Below, one piece after another: positions 9,158 to 18,439 of a DNA stretch of 64,000 nucleotides (positions are counted from its first letter, which is position 1; each line of letters opens with the position of its first letter). Made by a program: the position numbers and the translations under genes. Under the pieces are notes generated by a model, which was not told the DNA's origin, made no database searches, and saw nothing but the letters and a program-made list of their open reading frames with translations. Source of the stretch: Bacteroidia bacterium (GTDB lineage Bacteria > Bacteroidota > Bacteroidia > Flavobacteriales > Flavobacteriaceae); contig JAUIKY010000004.1 of NCBI GenBank assembly GCA_030430535.1, positions 62,001-126,000 of the forward strand, written 5' to 3'.

Positions 9158-10138
9158 ATGAAAACAATTCAATTTAGAGAGGCTATTTGCGAAGCCATGA
9201 GCGAGGAAATGCGCCGCGATGAAAGCGTTTATTTAATGGGTGAAGAGGTAGCCGAATATAATGGTGCCTATAAAGCATCAAAAGGCATGTTGGACGAATT
9301 TGGTCCAAAGCGCGTTATCGATACACCTATTGCCGAGCTAGGTTTTGCTGGTGTAGCCATTGGTTCTACCATGACGGGCAACAGACCGATTGTAGAATAC
9401 ATGACTTTTAACTTCTCTTTAGTTGGAATTGACCAAATTATAAACAACGCTGCCAAAATCCGTCAAATGTCGGGTGGGCAGTTTAAGTGTCCTATCGTAT
9501 TCCGTGGCCCAACAGCTTCGGCCGGACAATTGGGAGCGACGCACTCACAAGCTTTCGAAAACTGGTTTGCAAATACACCAGGTTTAAAAGTGGTAGTGCC
9601 ATCAAACCCTTATGATGCGAAAGGATTATTAAAAGCCGCGATTCGCGATGACGATCCTGTAATTTTCATGGAAAGTGAGCAAATGTATGGCGATAAAGGC
9701 GAAGTGCCAGAAGGCGAATACATTTTGCCATTGGGTGTTGCCGATATTAAACGCAAGGGAGACGATGTAACTATTGTGTCTTTCGGAAAAATCATCAAAG
9801 AAGCTTATAAAGCAGCCGATGAGTTGGAGAAAGAAGGCATTTCTTGTGAAATTATCGATTTGCGCACTGTTCGCCCAATGGACAGAAAAGCCATTTTAGA
9901 GTCGGTTAAGAAAACCAACCGTTTGGTAGTATTGGAGGAAGCTTGGCCATTTGGAAACGTTGCTACCGAAATCACCTATTTGGTACAGTCAGAAGCGTTT
10001 GATTATTTGGATGCACCAGTTGTAAAAATCAACACTGCCGATACCCCTGCACCTTACTCGCCAGTATTGTTGGCCGAATGGTTGCCAAATCACGAAGATG
10101 TGATTAAGGCCGTTAAAAAGGTGATGTACAAATTATAA
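9158..10138 (+). CDS. pdhB: Pyruvate dehydrogenase E1 component, beta subunit
   Basis: 326 residues, the standard length for the beta chain of a split (alpha2beta2) E1. With the alpha chain and thiamine diphosphate it decarboxylates pyruvate and loads acetyl groups on E2. Visible landmarks: GEEVAEYNGAYKASKGM, FGPKRVIDTPIAE, EYMTFNFSLVGIDQIINNAAK (thiamine-diphosphate/K+ side), the FRGPTASAGQLGATHSQ loop and the transketolase C-terminal domain with DLRTVRPMD. The alpha subunit and E2 genes are not next to it. A strong terminator follows 30 bases after the stop, so it is probably transcribed alone. Confidence 0.93.
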   Translation: MKTIQFREAICEAMSEEMRRDESVYLMGEEVAEYNGAYKASKGMLDEFGPKRVIDTPIAELGFAGVAIGSTMTGNRPIVEYMTFNFSLVGIDQIINNAAKIRQMSGGQFKCPIVFRGPTASAGQLGATHSQAFENWFANTPGLKVVVPSNPYDAKGLLKAAIRDDDPVIFMESEQMYGDKGEVPEGEYILPLGVADIKRKGDDVTIVSFGKIIKEAYKAADELEKEGISCEIIDLRTVRPMDRKAILESVKKTNRLVVLEEAWPFGNVATEITYLVQSEAFDYLDAPVVKINTADTPAPYSPVLLAEWLPNHEDVIKAVKKVMYKL

Positions 10139-10167
10139 ATAAATTATATTTTTTTACGTTATATAAG

Positions 10168-10200
10168 CTTCATCGGCAGTATTGCTGATGAAGTTTTTTT
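10168..10200 (+). terminator. Rho-independent terminator after pdhB
   Basis: CTTCATCGGCA pairs with TGCTGATGAAG around a GTAT loop (one mismatch) and is followed by seven or more Ts. It ends the pdhB transcript. Its 3' arm overlaps the first codons of the longest reading frame of the next gene, which argues for the inner start at 10206. Confidence 0.85.
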
Positions 10201-10205
10201 GTATT

Positions 10206-12710
10206 ATGAACTTAAGACTACTTATAGCCCTATTTCTTATCGTAACCTGTTCATCACTCGCCCAAACCAAAGTGAGCGGTCACGTATTTGATGACAACGA
10301 CGAACCCATAGCGTTCGCCAATGTTATTTTTCAAGGTTCTACCCAGGGAACCATTACCGATGAAAACGGGCGGTTTTATTTGGAATCAGATGACACTTGG
10401 AGCGGCGTTACCGTATCGTTTATTGGGTACGAAACTTTAAACGTACCGTTGGAAAAAAAGGTAAACTACAATTTAAAATATGTTTTAAAGGAAGAACGTG
10501 CCGAACTTAGTGAAGTGGTGGTTGTGGCTGGAAAGCAACCCAAAAAGAACAATCCGGCCATCGATTTGCTCCGTAAAATTTGGGCGCACAAACGCAGCAA
10601 CGGCTTAAAGCAGTTCGACCAATACCAGTACGACAAATACGAAAAAGTAGAATTCGATATCAATACCATCGACAGCGCACTCATTAAAAGTAGGTTGTTC
10701 CGTGGGATGGAATTCGTGTTCAACGAAGTGGATACCTCTCGGGTTACGGGTAAAACCTATTTGCCCATGTTCATTAACGAAGCCGCTTCCGAAGTGTATG
10801 GCGATAACACCATCAACAAAACCAAGGAAATTTTAAAAGGCAATAAAAATTCGGGCTTTAGCAATAACCAGGTCATTATCGATTTTGTGGACGATTTGTA
10901 CAACGACTTTAATGTGTACGATAATTATCTGCGTTTTTTCGATAAAAGTTTTGTGAGTCCCCTGTCCAAAACAGGCATCAGCACTTACAATTACAAATTG
11001 TTGGATAGTGCGTACATCGATAACAAATGGTGCTATAATGTGATGTATTATCCGCGCCGAAAAAACGAACTCACCTTTAAGGGCGATTTTTGGGTGGCCG
11101 ATACCACTTATGCCATTAAGGAAATCAACCTGCAGGCATCAAAAAGTGCCAACATCAACTGGGTGAAGGAGATTTATATTGAGCAGGAATTTGAGGTTCT
11201 TAGCGATTCGTTGTTTTTGATAAAGCGCGATTATATGATGACCGATTTCGCGTTCAGTAAAAAGGAAAAATCGCGAGGCGTTTACGGCAAACGCACCACG
11301 CTTTACGATAATTATAAGTTCGACATAAAAAAGGAAGATGCCTTTTACGAAAAAGATGTGTATAACTATAACGAAGATGTGTACAATCGCGATGATGCCT
11401 TTTGGGCACAAAACCGTTTGGAAGACCTGAATAAAGACGAAAAGGGTGTTTACAAAATGCTCGATACCCTGAAAACCGTAAAAAAGTTTAAGCGACTTTA
11501 TAATTTAGGAAGTATTTTGGCGTCGGGCTATATTGAGTTTAACACACTGCCGTTGGATTATGGCCCCATTTTTTCCACTTTTGGGTTTAACGAAGTGGAA
11601 GGCTTGAGACTGCGAACCGGTGGGCGTACCTATTTTGGCCCGAACGATTTATGGCGTTTGGAAGGTTTTGTGGCTTACGGACTTCGCGACGACAAGTTTA
11701 AATATGGTTTATCTGGAAAATGGCTGCTTGATAAAAAAAGCCGATTTATTATTTCCGGAGGAAACCGTCGTGATGTGGAGCAAACGGGAGCGAGCTTAAC
11801 CACCAGTACCGATGTGTTGGGGCGCAGTTTGGCGTCGTCGTCATTGGTGACCACGAGTGCCAACGATAAGCTTACCAATATCAACCTTACCAGTGTGGCC
11901 ATTGAGGCCGAACCGTGGCGAAATGTGGTGCTGCGTTTGGGCGCCAACTACCGAACGTTGGAGTCGGCATCACCAACCTTTAGTTTGGATTACAACACGT
12001 CCGATGGTGTGAAATCGGAAATTAAACAATACGAATCGACCTTTTCGGTATCGTATTTCCCGAAGCGAAAAATGACCGGTTTTGGTGTGGAACGCCGAAC
12101 TGCCAATGACGATTTTGCGCGCTTGTTTGCGCAAGTGAGCCGTGGTGATAAAACGGTAATGGATAGCGATTTCGATTATACCAAACTGCAATTTTCATAT
12201 TTGCAGCCTTGGCATGTGGGAGGCTTTGGTCGATTGACTACCTCGGTGGAAGTCGGCAAAACCTTTGGCGAAGTGCCGCTGGGGCTATTGAGTGTGGTGC
12301 CTGGTAACCAATCGTATTTCTCCATTTACAACACTTTTTCGCAGCTCGATTTCTATGAGTTTGTAACCGATACCTATGCCTCGTTTCATTTTGAGCATAA
12401 TTTTAACGGGCGGTTCTTTTCAAGAATTCCGTGGTTGCGCAAACTCAACCTGCGTGAAATTGTGAGCGTTCGTGGGGCTTGGGGCGAACTGTCTGGCGAA
12501 AATATTGCGCTAAGCACTACCAACAACCCGAACAACATCGAGTTGGTAGCGCCATCAAACGAGCCGTATTACGAATACAGTTTGGGTATCGGTAATATTT
12601 TTAAGGTGTTTAGAATAGACTTTAATTTTAGGGGCAACTATAAAGATAACGAAGCTTACCCCGATGCCCGAAAATTTGGGGTTACGGGCAGTTTTGGGTT
12701 TTATTTTTAG
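10206..12710 (+). CDS. DUF5686 outer-membrane protein with carboxypeptidase-regulatory-like domain
   Basis: 834 residues from ATG 10206 (MNLRLLIALFLIVTCSSLAQ). Upstream in-frame TTG/CTG/ATG codons lie in the pdhB terminator and were rejected. Residues 1-20 are a signal peptide. Residues about 24-110 form a CarboxypepD_reg-like beta domain (VSGHVFDDNDEPIAFANVIF, GTITDENGRF), as in TonB-dependent receptors. The rest matches the Bacteroidota family DUF5686: a long periplasmic part and a C-terminal half rich in alternating aromatic beta strands ending in FGVTGSFGFYF, as expected for an outer-membrane barrel. Function is unknown. No plug domain is visible, so it is not a TonB receptor. Confidence 0.85.
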   Translation: MNLRLLIALFLIVTCSSLAQTKVSGHVFDDNDEPIAFANVIFQGSTQGTITDENGRFYLESDDTWSGVTVSFIGYETLNVPLEKKVNYNLKYVLKEERAELSEVVVVAGKQPKKNNPAIDLLRKIWAHKRSNGLKQFDQYQYDKYEKVEFDINTIDSALIKSRLFRGMEFVFNEVDTSRVTGKTYLPMFINEAASEVYGDNTINKTKEILKGNKNSGFSNNQVIIDFVDDLYNDFNVYDNYLRFFDKSFVSPLSKTGISTYNYKLLDSAYIDNKWCYNVMYYPRRKNELTFKGDFWVADTTYAIKEINLQASKSANINWVKEIYIEQEFEVLSDSLFLIKRDYMMTDFAFSKKEKSRGVYGKRTTLYDNYKFDIKKEDAFYEKDVYNYNEDVYNRDDAFWAQNRLEDLNKDEKGVYKMLDTLKTVKKFKRLYNLGSILASGYIEFNTLPLDYGPIFSTFGFNEVEGLRLRTGGRTYFGPNDLWRLEGFVAYGLRDDKFKYGLSGKWLLDKKSRFIISGGNRRDVEQTGASLTTSTDVLGRSLASSSLVTTSANDKLTNINLTSVAIEAEPWRNVVLRLGANYRTLESASPTFSLDYNTSDGVKSEIKQYESTFSVSYFPKRKMTGFGVERRTANDDFARLFAQVSRGDKTVMDSDFDYTKLQFSYLQPWHVGGFGRLTTSVEVGKTFGEVPLGLLSVVPGNQSYFSIYNTFSQLDFYEFVTDTYASFHFEHNFNGRFFSRIPWLRKLNLREIVSVRGAWGELSGENIALSTTNNPNNIELVAPSNEPYYEYSLGIGNIFKVFRIDFNFRGNYKDNEAYPDARKFGVTGSFGFYF

Positions 12711-12742
12711 GGTAGAATTGGTTTGATTTTTATAAAAAAATA

Positions 12743-12768
12743 AACGCCCTTAAATTGGGCGTTTTTTG
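12743..12768. terminator. Terminator between convergent genes (after the DUF5686 gene)
   Basis: AACGCCC pairs with GGGCGTT around TTAAATT, preceded by an A-rich run and followed by TTTTTT. It ends the plus-strand gene at 12710 and, read from the other strand, could also stop the convergent gene at 12814-13623. Confidence 0.8.
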
Positions 12769-12813
12769 GTTATGTTATGATTGTGCGACGGGTGCTATTG
12801 TTGGTAAATATTC

Positions 12814-13623
12814 TTAATATTTGTTGTCACTCCATCTTTCAAGTTCATCCAATTTGTTTTTTAATATTCTTCTATAAAACCAGTTTTTATTTTTAACAGA
12901 TTCCATTGTTTTATTTAAGAATTCGTCTTTTGTCAAATCAGGATTTGTAAACTTTCCGCTCTCAAAGCAATTTTTACAAAATGCATAATTTTTGGTTTTG
13001 TTTTTATTGGTTCCGTATTTAAGGATTGAAGTGAATTTTTTTCCACAACTTTGGCAATTAGCATATATCTTTTCTTCTTGCTTAGTGGGTTTGTTTTTGT
13101 TTTGTTGAGAAGGAATATCAGCTGTCCACAATAAAATCCCTAAAAATAAAATGAAGAACCCAAAATTTCTTATTTCATCATAATTGTCAAAATACGCTTT
13201 CTTTAAGTTTTCTTCTTCTTCTAGGTATTTTATAGAGAATTCTAGTTTTTTACTAATCAAATCCAATTTAAAGCTATTGGTCAAATAACCTTTCCATAAG
13301 TTGTTTAGAGAGTCACTCACAATCAAGTCATTTTTTGGTCCGTTTAGAATCCTATTGAATGAAACCGTACTGTCAGAATAAGATATAGGATTTTCTACAC
13401 TATATTTTTTTGAAAGAGATTCTGAAATTCCTATTAATGTTTGTTTCTCATTTTTTAAAATCATTTCTGAAAGAAGCAATGAGTCTCTAACTTCTCTATG
13501 TTTATCGATTTCAGAGAAATACTTTTGCTCAATAAATTCTGTATTATAAAAACTATATCCAATAAGAATTAATCCTATTAAAGTTAGCAGTTTATATAGT
13601 TTGTCAGGGATGTTGATGTTCAT
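12814..13623 (-). CDS. Two-helix membrane protein with C-terminal zinc-ribbon (PF12674-like) domain
   Basis: 269 residues. Hydrophobic segments at about 12-26 and 153-167 flank an 125-residue hydrophilic, helix-rich region likely to sit outside the cytoplasm. The C-terminal part (188-240) has CQSCGKKF (Cys190, Cys193), then GTNKNKTKNYAFCKNC (Cys216, Cys219) and SGKFTNPDLTKDEFL, the arrangement of the putative zinc-ribbon family PF12674, usually a stand-alone soluble domain. The combination suggests a membrane sensor or scaffold with a cytoplasmic metal-binding tail; no function is known. It is visibly more A/T-rich than neighbouring biosynthetic genes, as is the next gene, hinting at an accessory island. 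Confidence 0.65.
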   Translation of the reverse strand: MNINIPDKLYKLLTLIGLILIGYSFYNTEFIEQKYFSEIDKHREVRDSLLLSEMILKNEKQTLIGISESLSKKYSVENPISYSDSTVSFNRILNGPKNDLIVSDSLNNLWKGYLTNSFKLDLISKKLEFSIKYLEEEENLKKAYFDNYDEIRNFGFFILFLGILLWTADIPSQQNKNKPTKQEEKIYANCQSCGKKFTSILKYGTNKNKTKNYAFCKNCFESGKFTNPDLTKDEFLNKTMESVKNKNWFYRRILKNKLDELERWSDNKY

Positions 13624-13764
13624 AAATTTTATAAATACCTTGAATGTAATTGGTTGTATGGTTTAGTGCTTAAGTTTGCAAATACACACTAAACTGAAAA
13701 TCCGCAAGGATTGTCGAAAGTAAGCGATAACAAGTAATTTCTTAAAGTTATTGTTAGCAATAGC

Positions 13765-14697
13765 TTATTTATTCGAAATTCCAAATGGTATATGTACTAA
13801 TGGTATTTTGGTTTTTTCTTTATTCAAATGTGTTATTTGGTCATCAAAGTAAATATGAGGTTTTATTACGTTCAGTATTCTTGTTTTGTCGACACCTCCC
13901 ATCAGAAACATTTCGTCTACAGTAACATCCCATTTTTTTAAAGTATTAATTGCTCTTTCGTGCGATGGTGCATTTCTAGCCGTTACAATACTTGTTCGTA
14001 GTATTTTTTTATATTTATTATTTTCATTTTCTTTTTTAGATTCTAATTTTTGGAAGTATCCAAGTTTTTTAAAAAAATCAGCTAAAGGTCCTGGAGGATG
14101 CTCTAATTCAACATTTAAAATTTCGTGCTCATGGAAGGCATTTACATCTTTCGTTTTTTTATAAACTGTTTCAGAACTGTCATCTGCTATAACTCCATCA
14201 AAGTCAAAAGCAACTCTTAGTTCAGTGTCTGTTTCATCATCATCTTCCTGCAAACTATCGGAAATGAATTTTCCAGCTGGAAATCCCTTTTTTATTGAAT
14301 TTTCTACATCTTGATTATCTGTGGATAAAAATAAAGAGATATTATAGGAAGGTATATATTCAAATGGGGATTTTCCTGATGTAAATGCAGCTCTTGATAT
14401 GTCTAAATCATAATGTTGTATTGATTTAAAAATTCTAGTTCCAGTTTCGGGACTGTTTTTAGATAGCAGAACTACTTCTACAGGTTTTTCTTCTGAATAG
14501 TGTTTATTAATGTCTAAAAATCTTTTTATGAATGGAAATGCAACTCCTTTTTCAATTAATTTATCTTTATTATCTATTTGATATTTTCGGTATTTAACAA
14601 CACCTTGCTCTTTAAATATTTTTTCTTCTTCTGTTAAATTAAATAGAGCATTTGATGAAACTCCAACTACTAATTTTTTTTCTATTGGAAATGGCAT
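13765..14697 (-). CDS. Cytosolic 5'-nucleotidase (PF06189 family)
   Basis: 310 residues from ATG 14697 (MPFPIEKKLVVGVSS); a GTG at 14742 would add 15 residues that look unlike the family. PF06189 proteins remove phosphate from nucleoside monophosphates. Visible: the N-terminal KLVVGVSSNALF, the VVLLSKNSPETGTRIF region, AAFTSGKSP, and the HAD-like catalytic motif AFDFDGVIADD (Asp165, Asp167), later DDQITHL. The gene is A/T-rich and flanked by 25-base imperfect direct repeats (13739-13763 and 14709-14733), suggesting it moved as a unit. Family call fairly sure, substrate not. Confidence 0.8.
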   Translation of the reverse strand: MPFPIEKKLVVGVSSNALFNLTEEEKIFKEQGVVKYRKYQIDNKDKLIEKGVAFPFIKRFLDINKHYSEEKPVEVVLLSKNSPETGTRIFKSIQHYDLDISRAAFTSGKSPFEYIPSYNISLFLSTDNQDVENSIKKGFPAGKFISDSLQEDDDETDTELRVAFDFDGVIADDSSETVYKKTKDVNAFHEHEILNVELEHPPGPLADFFKKLGYFQKLESKKENENNKYKKILRTSIVTARNAPSHERAINTLKKWDVTVDEMFLMGGVDKTRILNVIKPHIYFDDQITHLNKEKTKIPLVHIPFGISNK

Positions 14698-14839
14698 TTT
14701 CTGATGTTTTCTTAAAATTATTGCTAACAATTGAATAAACACAATGTGCTTATCCCCACTATATTTATTCCGATAAATATAAATAATTGTCTGTAATCAA
14801 TAGTTGAAAAATGCTACAAAATTAAAATAGTAGCAAAAA

Positions 14840-15437
14840 GAGGCGGTTTAAAAAGTAATAAATTAACGTCATTGCGAGGAGGTACGACGCGGCAATCTGC
14901 TTAAATGGAGTTCCTTTTTAACAGATTACTTCGGTCATGCTTCCCTCGTAATGACGATTTGTTGAGTGTTTTGAAGCTATAAATCTGAATATTTGCGTCA
15001 TTGCGAGGAGGTACGACGTGGCAATCTGCTTAAGTGAAGTTCATTTTTAACAGGTTACTTCGGTCATGCTTCCCTCGTAATGACGATGTGTTGGATGTTT
15101 TAAGCTATAAATCTAAATATTTACGTCATGGCGAGGAGGTAGCTTGTGCTGAGCCTTTCGACTTCGCTCAAGATAAACTGGAGTCGAAGTGACGCAATCT
15201 GCTCGGTTGGAGTTCCCTTTTTAACAGATTATTTCGGTCATGCTTCCCTCGTAATGACGATTTGTTGAGTGTTTTTAAGCTATAAATCTAAATATTTATG
15301 TCATTGCGAGGAGGTAGCTTGTGCTGAGCGAAGTCGAAGTGACGCAATCTCATCATCAGTAACTAGAATTTAAAAGATTCCCACGTCGCTCCTAAATATC
15401 ACTCCTTGTAATGACGAGTATACTTTTTAACCGCCTC
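14840..15437. repeat. Composite repeat: four ~128-base tandem copies inside terminal inverted repeats
   Basis: Four degenerate copies begin with CGTCATTGCGAGGAGG at 14867, 14996, 15124 and 15299 (first base T in the last) and end with CTCGTAATGACGA, itself complementary to the start, so each copy can fold. Spacings are 129, 128 and 175 bases. Copies 3 and 4 carry an added CTGAGCG-AGTCGAAGTGACG module. The array is bounded by GAGGCGGTTTAAAAAGT (14840-14856) and its near complement ACTTTTTAACCGCCTC (15422-15437). A single-copy relative with similar ends lies at 16947-17110. No gene is seen in 14743-15460. Confidence 0.8.
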
Positions 15438-15460
15438 TGCAGTTTTTTGAGAAGCAGAAT

Positions 15461-16003
15461 TTACACAAAGGTAATGCCATGTTCGCCGCAAATGGCAGCC
15501 ACTTTTTCGAAATCGGGTGGGCCAGGAGGCAGTTGCGCCAATGTGTTAAACATGTGTTCAATGCCGGCGGGAAAGGCCGAGGTAATCATTTTGGCTTTTT
15601 CGGTGCCCACCACGGTCCAGGCGTGGGCAATCCCTTTGGGGGCAAAGGCGGTGTCGCCAGCTTTTAAAATAGTGGTGTTGCCATCAACGGTTATTTCAAC
15701 TTCGCCTTTAATCACCCTAAAAATTTCGTCTTCTTTGGTGTGGATGTGTGGCGGAATGCCCACGCCGGGTTCTACGTTATCTACCCATTCCACAATTTGG
15801 TTGTTGGTGTCGCTGCCCACCAGTTTATGGGTTTGAATGTCGCCAATAACGTTTAAAACTTCGCCCTCGCTATCTTTAACGATTTTGGGCTGGGCGGTAG
15901 TGTTGCCGTTGTCTGCTTCTGCGGTTTGACACTGAATGCTACTAGGGATAAGGGCGAGTCCCAAACCTAATCCTGATGTTTTGATAAATGTTTTTCGGTC
16001 CAT
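15461..16003 (-). CDS. Secreted cupin-domain protein
   Basis: 180 residues. The N-terminus MDRKTFIKTSGLGLGLALIPSS has a basic start and hydrophobic core, so export is likely; a lipobox is not convincing. One cupin domain follows: motif 1 GVGIPPHIHTKEDEIF (His86, His88, Glu93) and motif 2 GDTAFAPKGIAHAW (His127), giving a complete metal site of the quercetin-dioxygenase-like superfamily. The substrate cannot be read. The AraC-type regulator gene lies 84 bases upstream on the same strand, so the two are probably cotranscribed or functionally linked, and the pair is bracketed by related palindromic repeats. Confidence 0.8.
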   Translation of the reverse strand: MDRKTFIKTSGLGLGLALIPSSIQCQTAEADNGNTTAQPKIVKDSEGEVLNVIGDIQTHKLVGSDTNNQIVEWVDNVEPGVGIPPHIHTKEDEIFRVIKGEVEITVDGNTTILKAGDTAFAPKGIAHAWTVVGTEKAKMITSAFPAGIEHMFNTLAQLPPGPPDFEKVAAICGEHGITFV

Positions 16004-16087
16004 AATAAATGCTTTTATGCAATTTACAATGGGAATGAAAGCGGCACAATGTGAAAAGTGCCGTAATACCTTAGATTTTGTTTTGGT

Positions 16088-16894
16088 TTAGGCTTTTCGG
16101 AGTTCGGAAGGTGGTATGCCTGTTTGGGTTTTAAAGAAGGCACTGAAATAGTCGGGTGACGAAAACCCCAATTCGAAACTGATTTCCTTTATGGTTTTGT
16201 TCGAAAATTTCAGGGCGTGCCTAGAGCGCATAAGCAACTGTTCTATTAAAATGCTTTTGGAGCTCACTTGAAGTACTTCCTTAACGCATTCGTTGAGGTA
16301 TTTTGGTGAAATATTGAGCATTTTGGCGTAATCGCCCACTTCGTGATAGTTGAAGATATGCTGGTCGGCCAGTTTTTTAAAACTGTAAACAATATTGGCT
16401 TTCGAATTGTTGTCGTTAACCATCGTTTTGATGTTGCATTGCCCGTCGCAATAAATAAAAAAGGTATTGAGCAACGAAAGGATGGCTTCGTCTTTATGGT
16501 TGAGGTGCGAGCCCAAAAGTTCGTCGATCATTTCTAAAATGGACTGCGTGCGTTTTTCAATACCCGGACTGAGCTTAAACATGGGAGTATTGTCACTGCT
16601 GAATAAGCGTACTTTGTTGATGTGCAGATTACTTAATGTGGGCTGGTTCAACACGGCTTCGCTTAAATAAAGTACGTAACCGGAAGCATTGGTGTTTTGG
16701 ATGGAGAGCCGCCATTGGTGTTTGGAGTCGATAAAGAATACGGTATCGGACACGTTTTTATGAAAAACACCGTTAATTTCAATGCCATCAATTTCATTTT
16801 TTACCCAACACACCACAGAGTAGCCCGGTTTTTGTTTTGGGATTTCTACGTGGCTAATGGGCGATATGCTAACGGAGCTTGGCGTCATCAACAC
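16088..16894 (-). CDS. AraC-family transcriptional regulator
   Basis: 268 residues (a start two codons further in is equally possible). The C-terminal 100 residues carry the two helix-turn-helix motifs of the AraC/XylS family: YAKMLNISPKYLNECVKEV and IKEISFELGFSSPDYFSAFFKTQTGIPPSELRK. The N-terminal part (about 15-140) is a beta-rich effector-binding domain of the cupin-like type. It probably controls the cupin gene just downstream; the ligand is unknown. Confidence 0.88.
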   Translation of the reverse strand: MLMTPSSVSISPISHVEIPKQKPGYSVVCWVKNEIDGIEINGVFHKNVSDTVFFIDSKHQWRLSIQNTNASGYVLYLSEAVLNQPTLSNLHINKVRLFSSDNTPMFKLSPGIEKRTQSILEMIDELLGSHLNHKDEAILSLLNTFFIYCDGQCNIKTMVNDNNSKANIVYSFKKLADQHIFNYHEVGDYAKMLNISPKYLNECVKEVLQVSSKSILIEQLLMRSRHALKFSNKTIKEISFELGFSSPDYFSAFFKTQTGIPPSELRKA

Positions 16895-16946
16895 AAATAT
16901 AAGCGTTTTCGTTTTAAAATATGGGTGCTGATTTAAAACGAAAAAA

Positions 16947-17110
16947 GACGGTTTAAAAAGTGAATATAAACGTCATTGCGGGGAGGGTAGCTTGCACTGA
17001 GCGCAGTCGAAGTGAAGCAATCTTATTAATCGGTCACTTGATTTTTAAAAGATTCCCACGTCGCTTCTGTTGTCGCTCCTCGGAATGACGCCTTACTTTT
17101 TAAACCGCCT
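16947..17110. repeat. Single-copy relative of the composite palindromic repeat
   Basis: Ends GACGGTTTAAAAAGT (16947-16961) and ACTTTTTAAACCGCC (17096-17110) are near-perfect inverted repeats and match the ends of the array at 14840-15437. Inside are CGTCATTGCGGGGAGG and GCTCCTCGGAATGACG, again complementary, plus a CACTGAGCGCAGTCGAAGTG module. It separates the regulator gene from metK. Confidence 0.78.
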
Positions 17111-17134
17111 TTATAATTTTATAGGTATTGGGAT

Positions 17135-18388
17135 TTACAGCCCAAATGCTTTTTTAATGGTATCGACGTAATCCAGTTTTTCCCAAGTAAACAATTCCAC
17201 ATCAAGGGTGATGCTTTCGCCGTTAGGTTGCGAAAAGGTTTTTGTAACGGTTTCGTTGGTGCGCCCCATGTGGCCGTAAGCAGCGGTTTCGCTGTACATA
17301 GGGGAACGCAGTTTTAGGCGTTCTTCGATGGCAAACGGACGCATATCGAAAATTTCAGATACTTTTTGGGCAATCTCGCCATTGCTCAAATCCACTTTAC
17401 TGGTGCCATAAGTATCGATAAAAATACCCATAGGCTCTACCACGCCAATCGCATAACTTACCTGAACCAAAACTTCGTCGGCTACACCGGCAGCCACCAA
17501 GTTTTTAGCAATGTGGCGCGTGGCGTAAGCAGCACTTCTATCCACTTTACTCGGGTCTTTTCCGGAGAATGCGCCGCCACCGTGGGCGCCTTTTCCGCCG
17601 TAAGTATCCACAATAATTTTACGTCCGGTTAATCCGGTATCGCCATGTGGGCCACCAATTACGAATTTCCCCGTAGGGTTAATGTGGTATTTTATATTGT
17701 CGTTGAACAGCTTTTGAATGCCTTCTGGTAATTTAGCCACCACACGAGGAATTAAAATCTCAACAATATCTTTTCTAATTTTCGCCAACATGGTCTCGTC
17801 GTCAGCAAAATCGTCGTGTTGTGTAGACACCACAATGGCATCGATACGCTGTGGCACATTATCGTCGCTGTATTCAATGGTTACCTGGCTTTTGCTGTCT
17901 GGGCGCAAATAGGTGATATCCTTATTTTCGCGACGCAACGCCGAAAGTTCCTTTAAAATTCTATGTGACAAATCTAAAGCCAGTGGCATATAGTTTTCGG
18001 TTTCGTTGGTGGCGTAACCAAACATCATCCCTTGGTCGCCAGCACCTTGCTCTTCCTTGCTGCCGCGGTCAACACCTTGGTTAATGTCTTCCGATTGCTC
18101 GTGGATGGCCGAAAATACCCCGCAGGAATTGCCGTCGAACATATATTCGCCTTTGGTATAACCAATGCTGTTAATGGTGTCCCTCGCAATTTTTTGTACA
18201 TCTAAATAGGTGGTCGATTTAACCTCGCCAGCAAGCACCACTTGTCCTGTAGTTACTAAGGTCTCGCAAGCTACTTTCGAGTCGGTATCGAAAGCCAAAA
18301 AGTTGTCGATTAATGCATCGCTAATTTGGTCTGCTACTTTGTCTGGATGCCCTTCAGAAACACTTTCCGAAGTGAATAAATAAGCCAT
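17135..18388 (-). CDS. metK: S-adenosylmethionine synthetase
   Basis: 417 residues, full length for the family. Makes S-adenosylmethionine from methionine and ATP. Landmarks: [17 protein letters not shown] (His14, Asp16), [12 protein letters not shown], the glycine-rich [25 protein letters not shown] loop (read in pieces; the phosphate-binding signature), and [18 protein letters not shown]. The mRNA leader carries a SAM-II-like riboswitch, so the product should repress its own synthesis. Downstream is a palindromic repeat and then the AraC gene. Confidence 0.97.
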   Translation of the reverse strand: MAYLFTSESVSEGHPDKVADQISDALIDNFLAFDTDSKVACETLVTTGQVVLAGEVKSTTYLDVQKIARDTINSIGYTKGEYMFDGNSCGVFSAIHEQSEDINQGVDRGSKEEQGAGDQGMMFGYATNETENYMPLALDLSHRILKELSALRRENKDITYLRPDSKSQVTIEYSDDNVPQRIDAIVVSTQHDDFADDETMLAKIRKDIVEILIPRVVAKLPEGIQKLFNDNIKYHINPTGKFVIGGPHGDTGLTGRKIIVDTYGGKGAHGGGAFSGKDPSKVDRSAAYATRHIAKNLVAAGVADEVLVQVSYAIGVVEPMGIFIDTYGTSKVDLSNGEIAQKVSEIFDMRPFAIEERLKLRSPMYSETAAYGHMGRTNETVTKTFSQPNGESITLDVELFTWEKLDYVDTIKKAFGL

Positions 18389-18439
18389 AATATTTTATTT
18401 TATTGCAAGATTTGACGGAAAACGTCGAAGGAAGTTCGC

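Noticed and set aside
10182-10205. Earlier start (TTG, ATG) for the DUF5686 gene
   Set aside because: These codons fall in the 3' arm and T-run of the pdhB terminator, and the start at 10206 gives a normal signal peptide at once.
13739-14733. Integron attC sites around the 5'-nucleotidase gene
   Set aside because: The repeats lack matching RYYYAAC/GTTRRRY pairs and the usual large unpaired attC fold.
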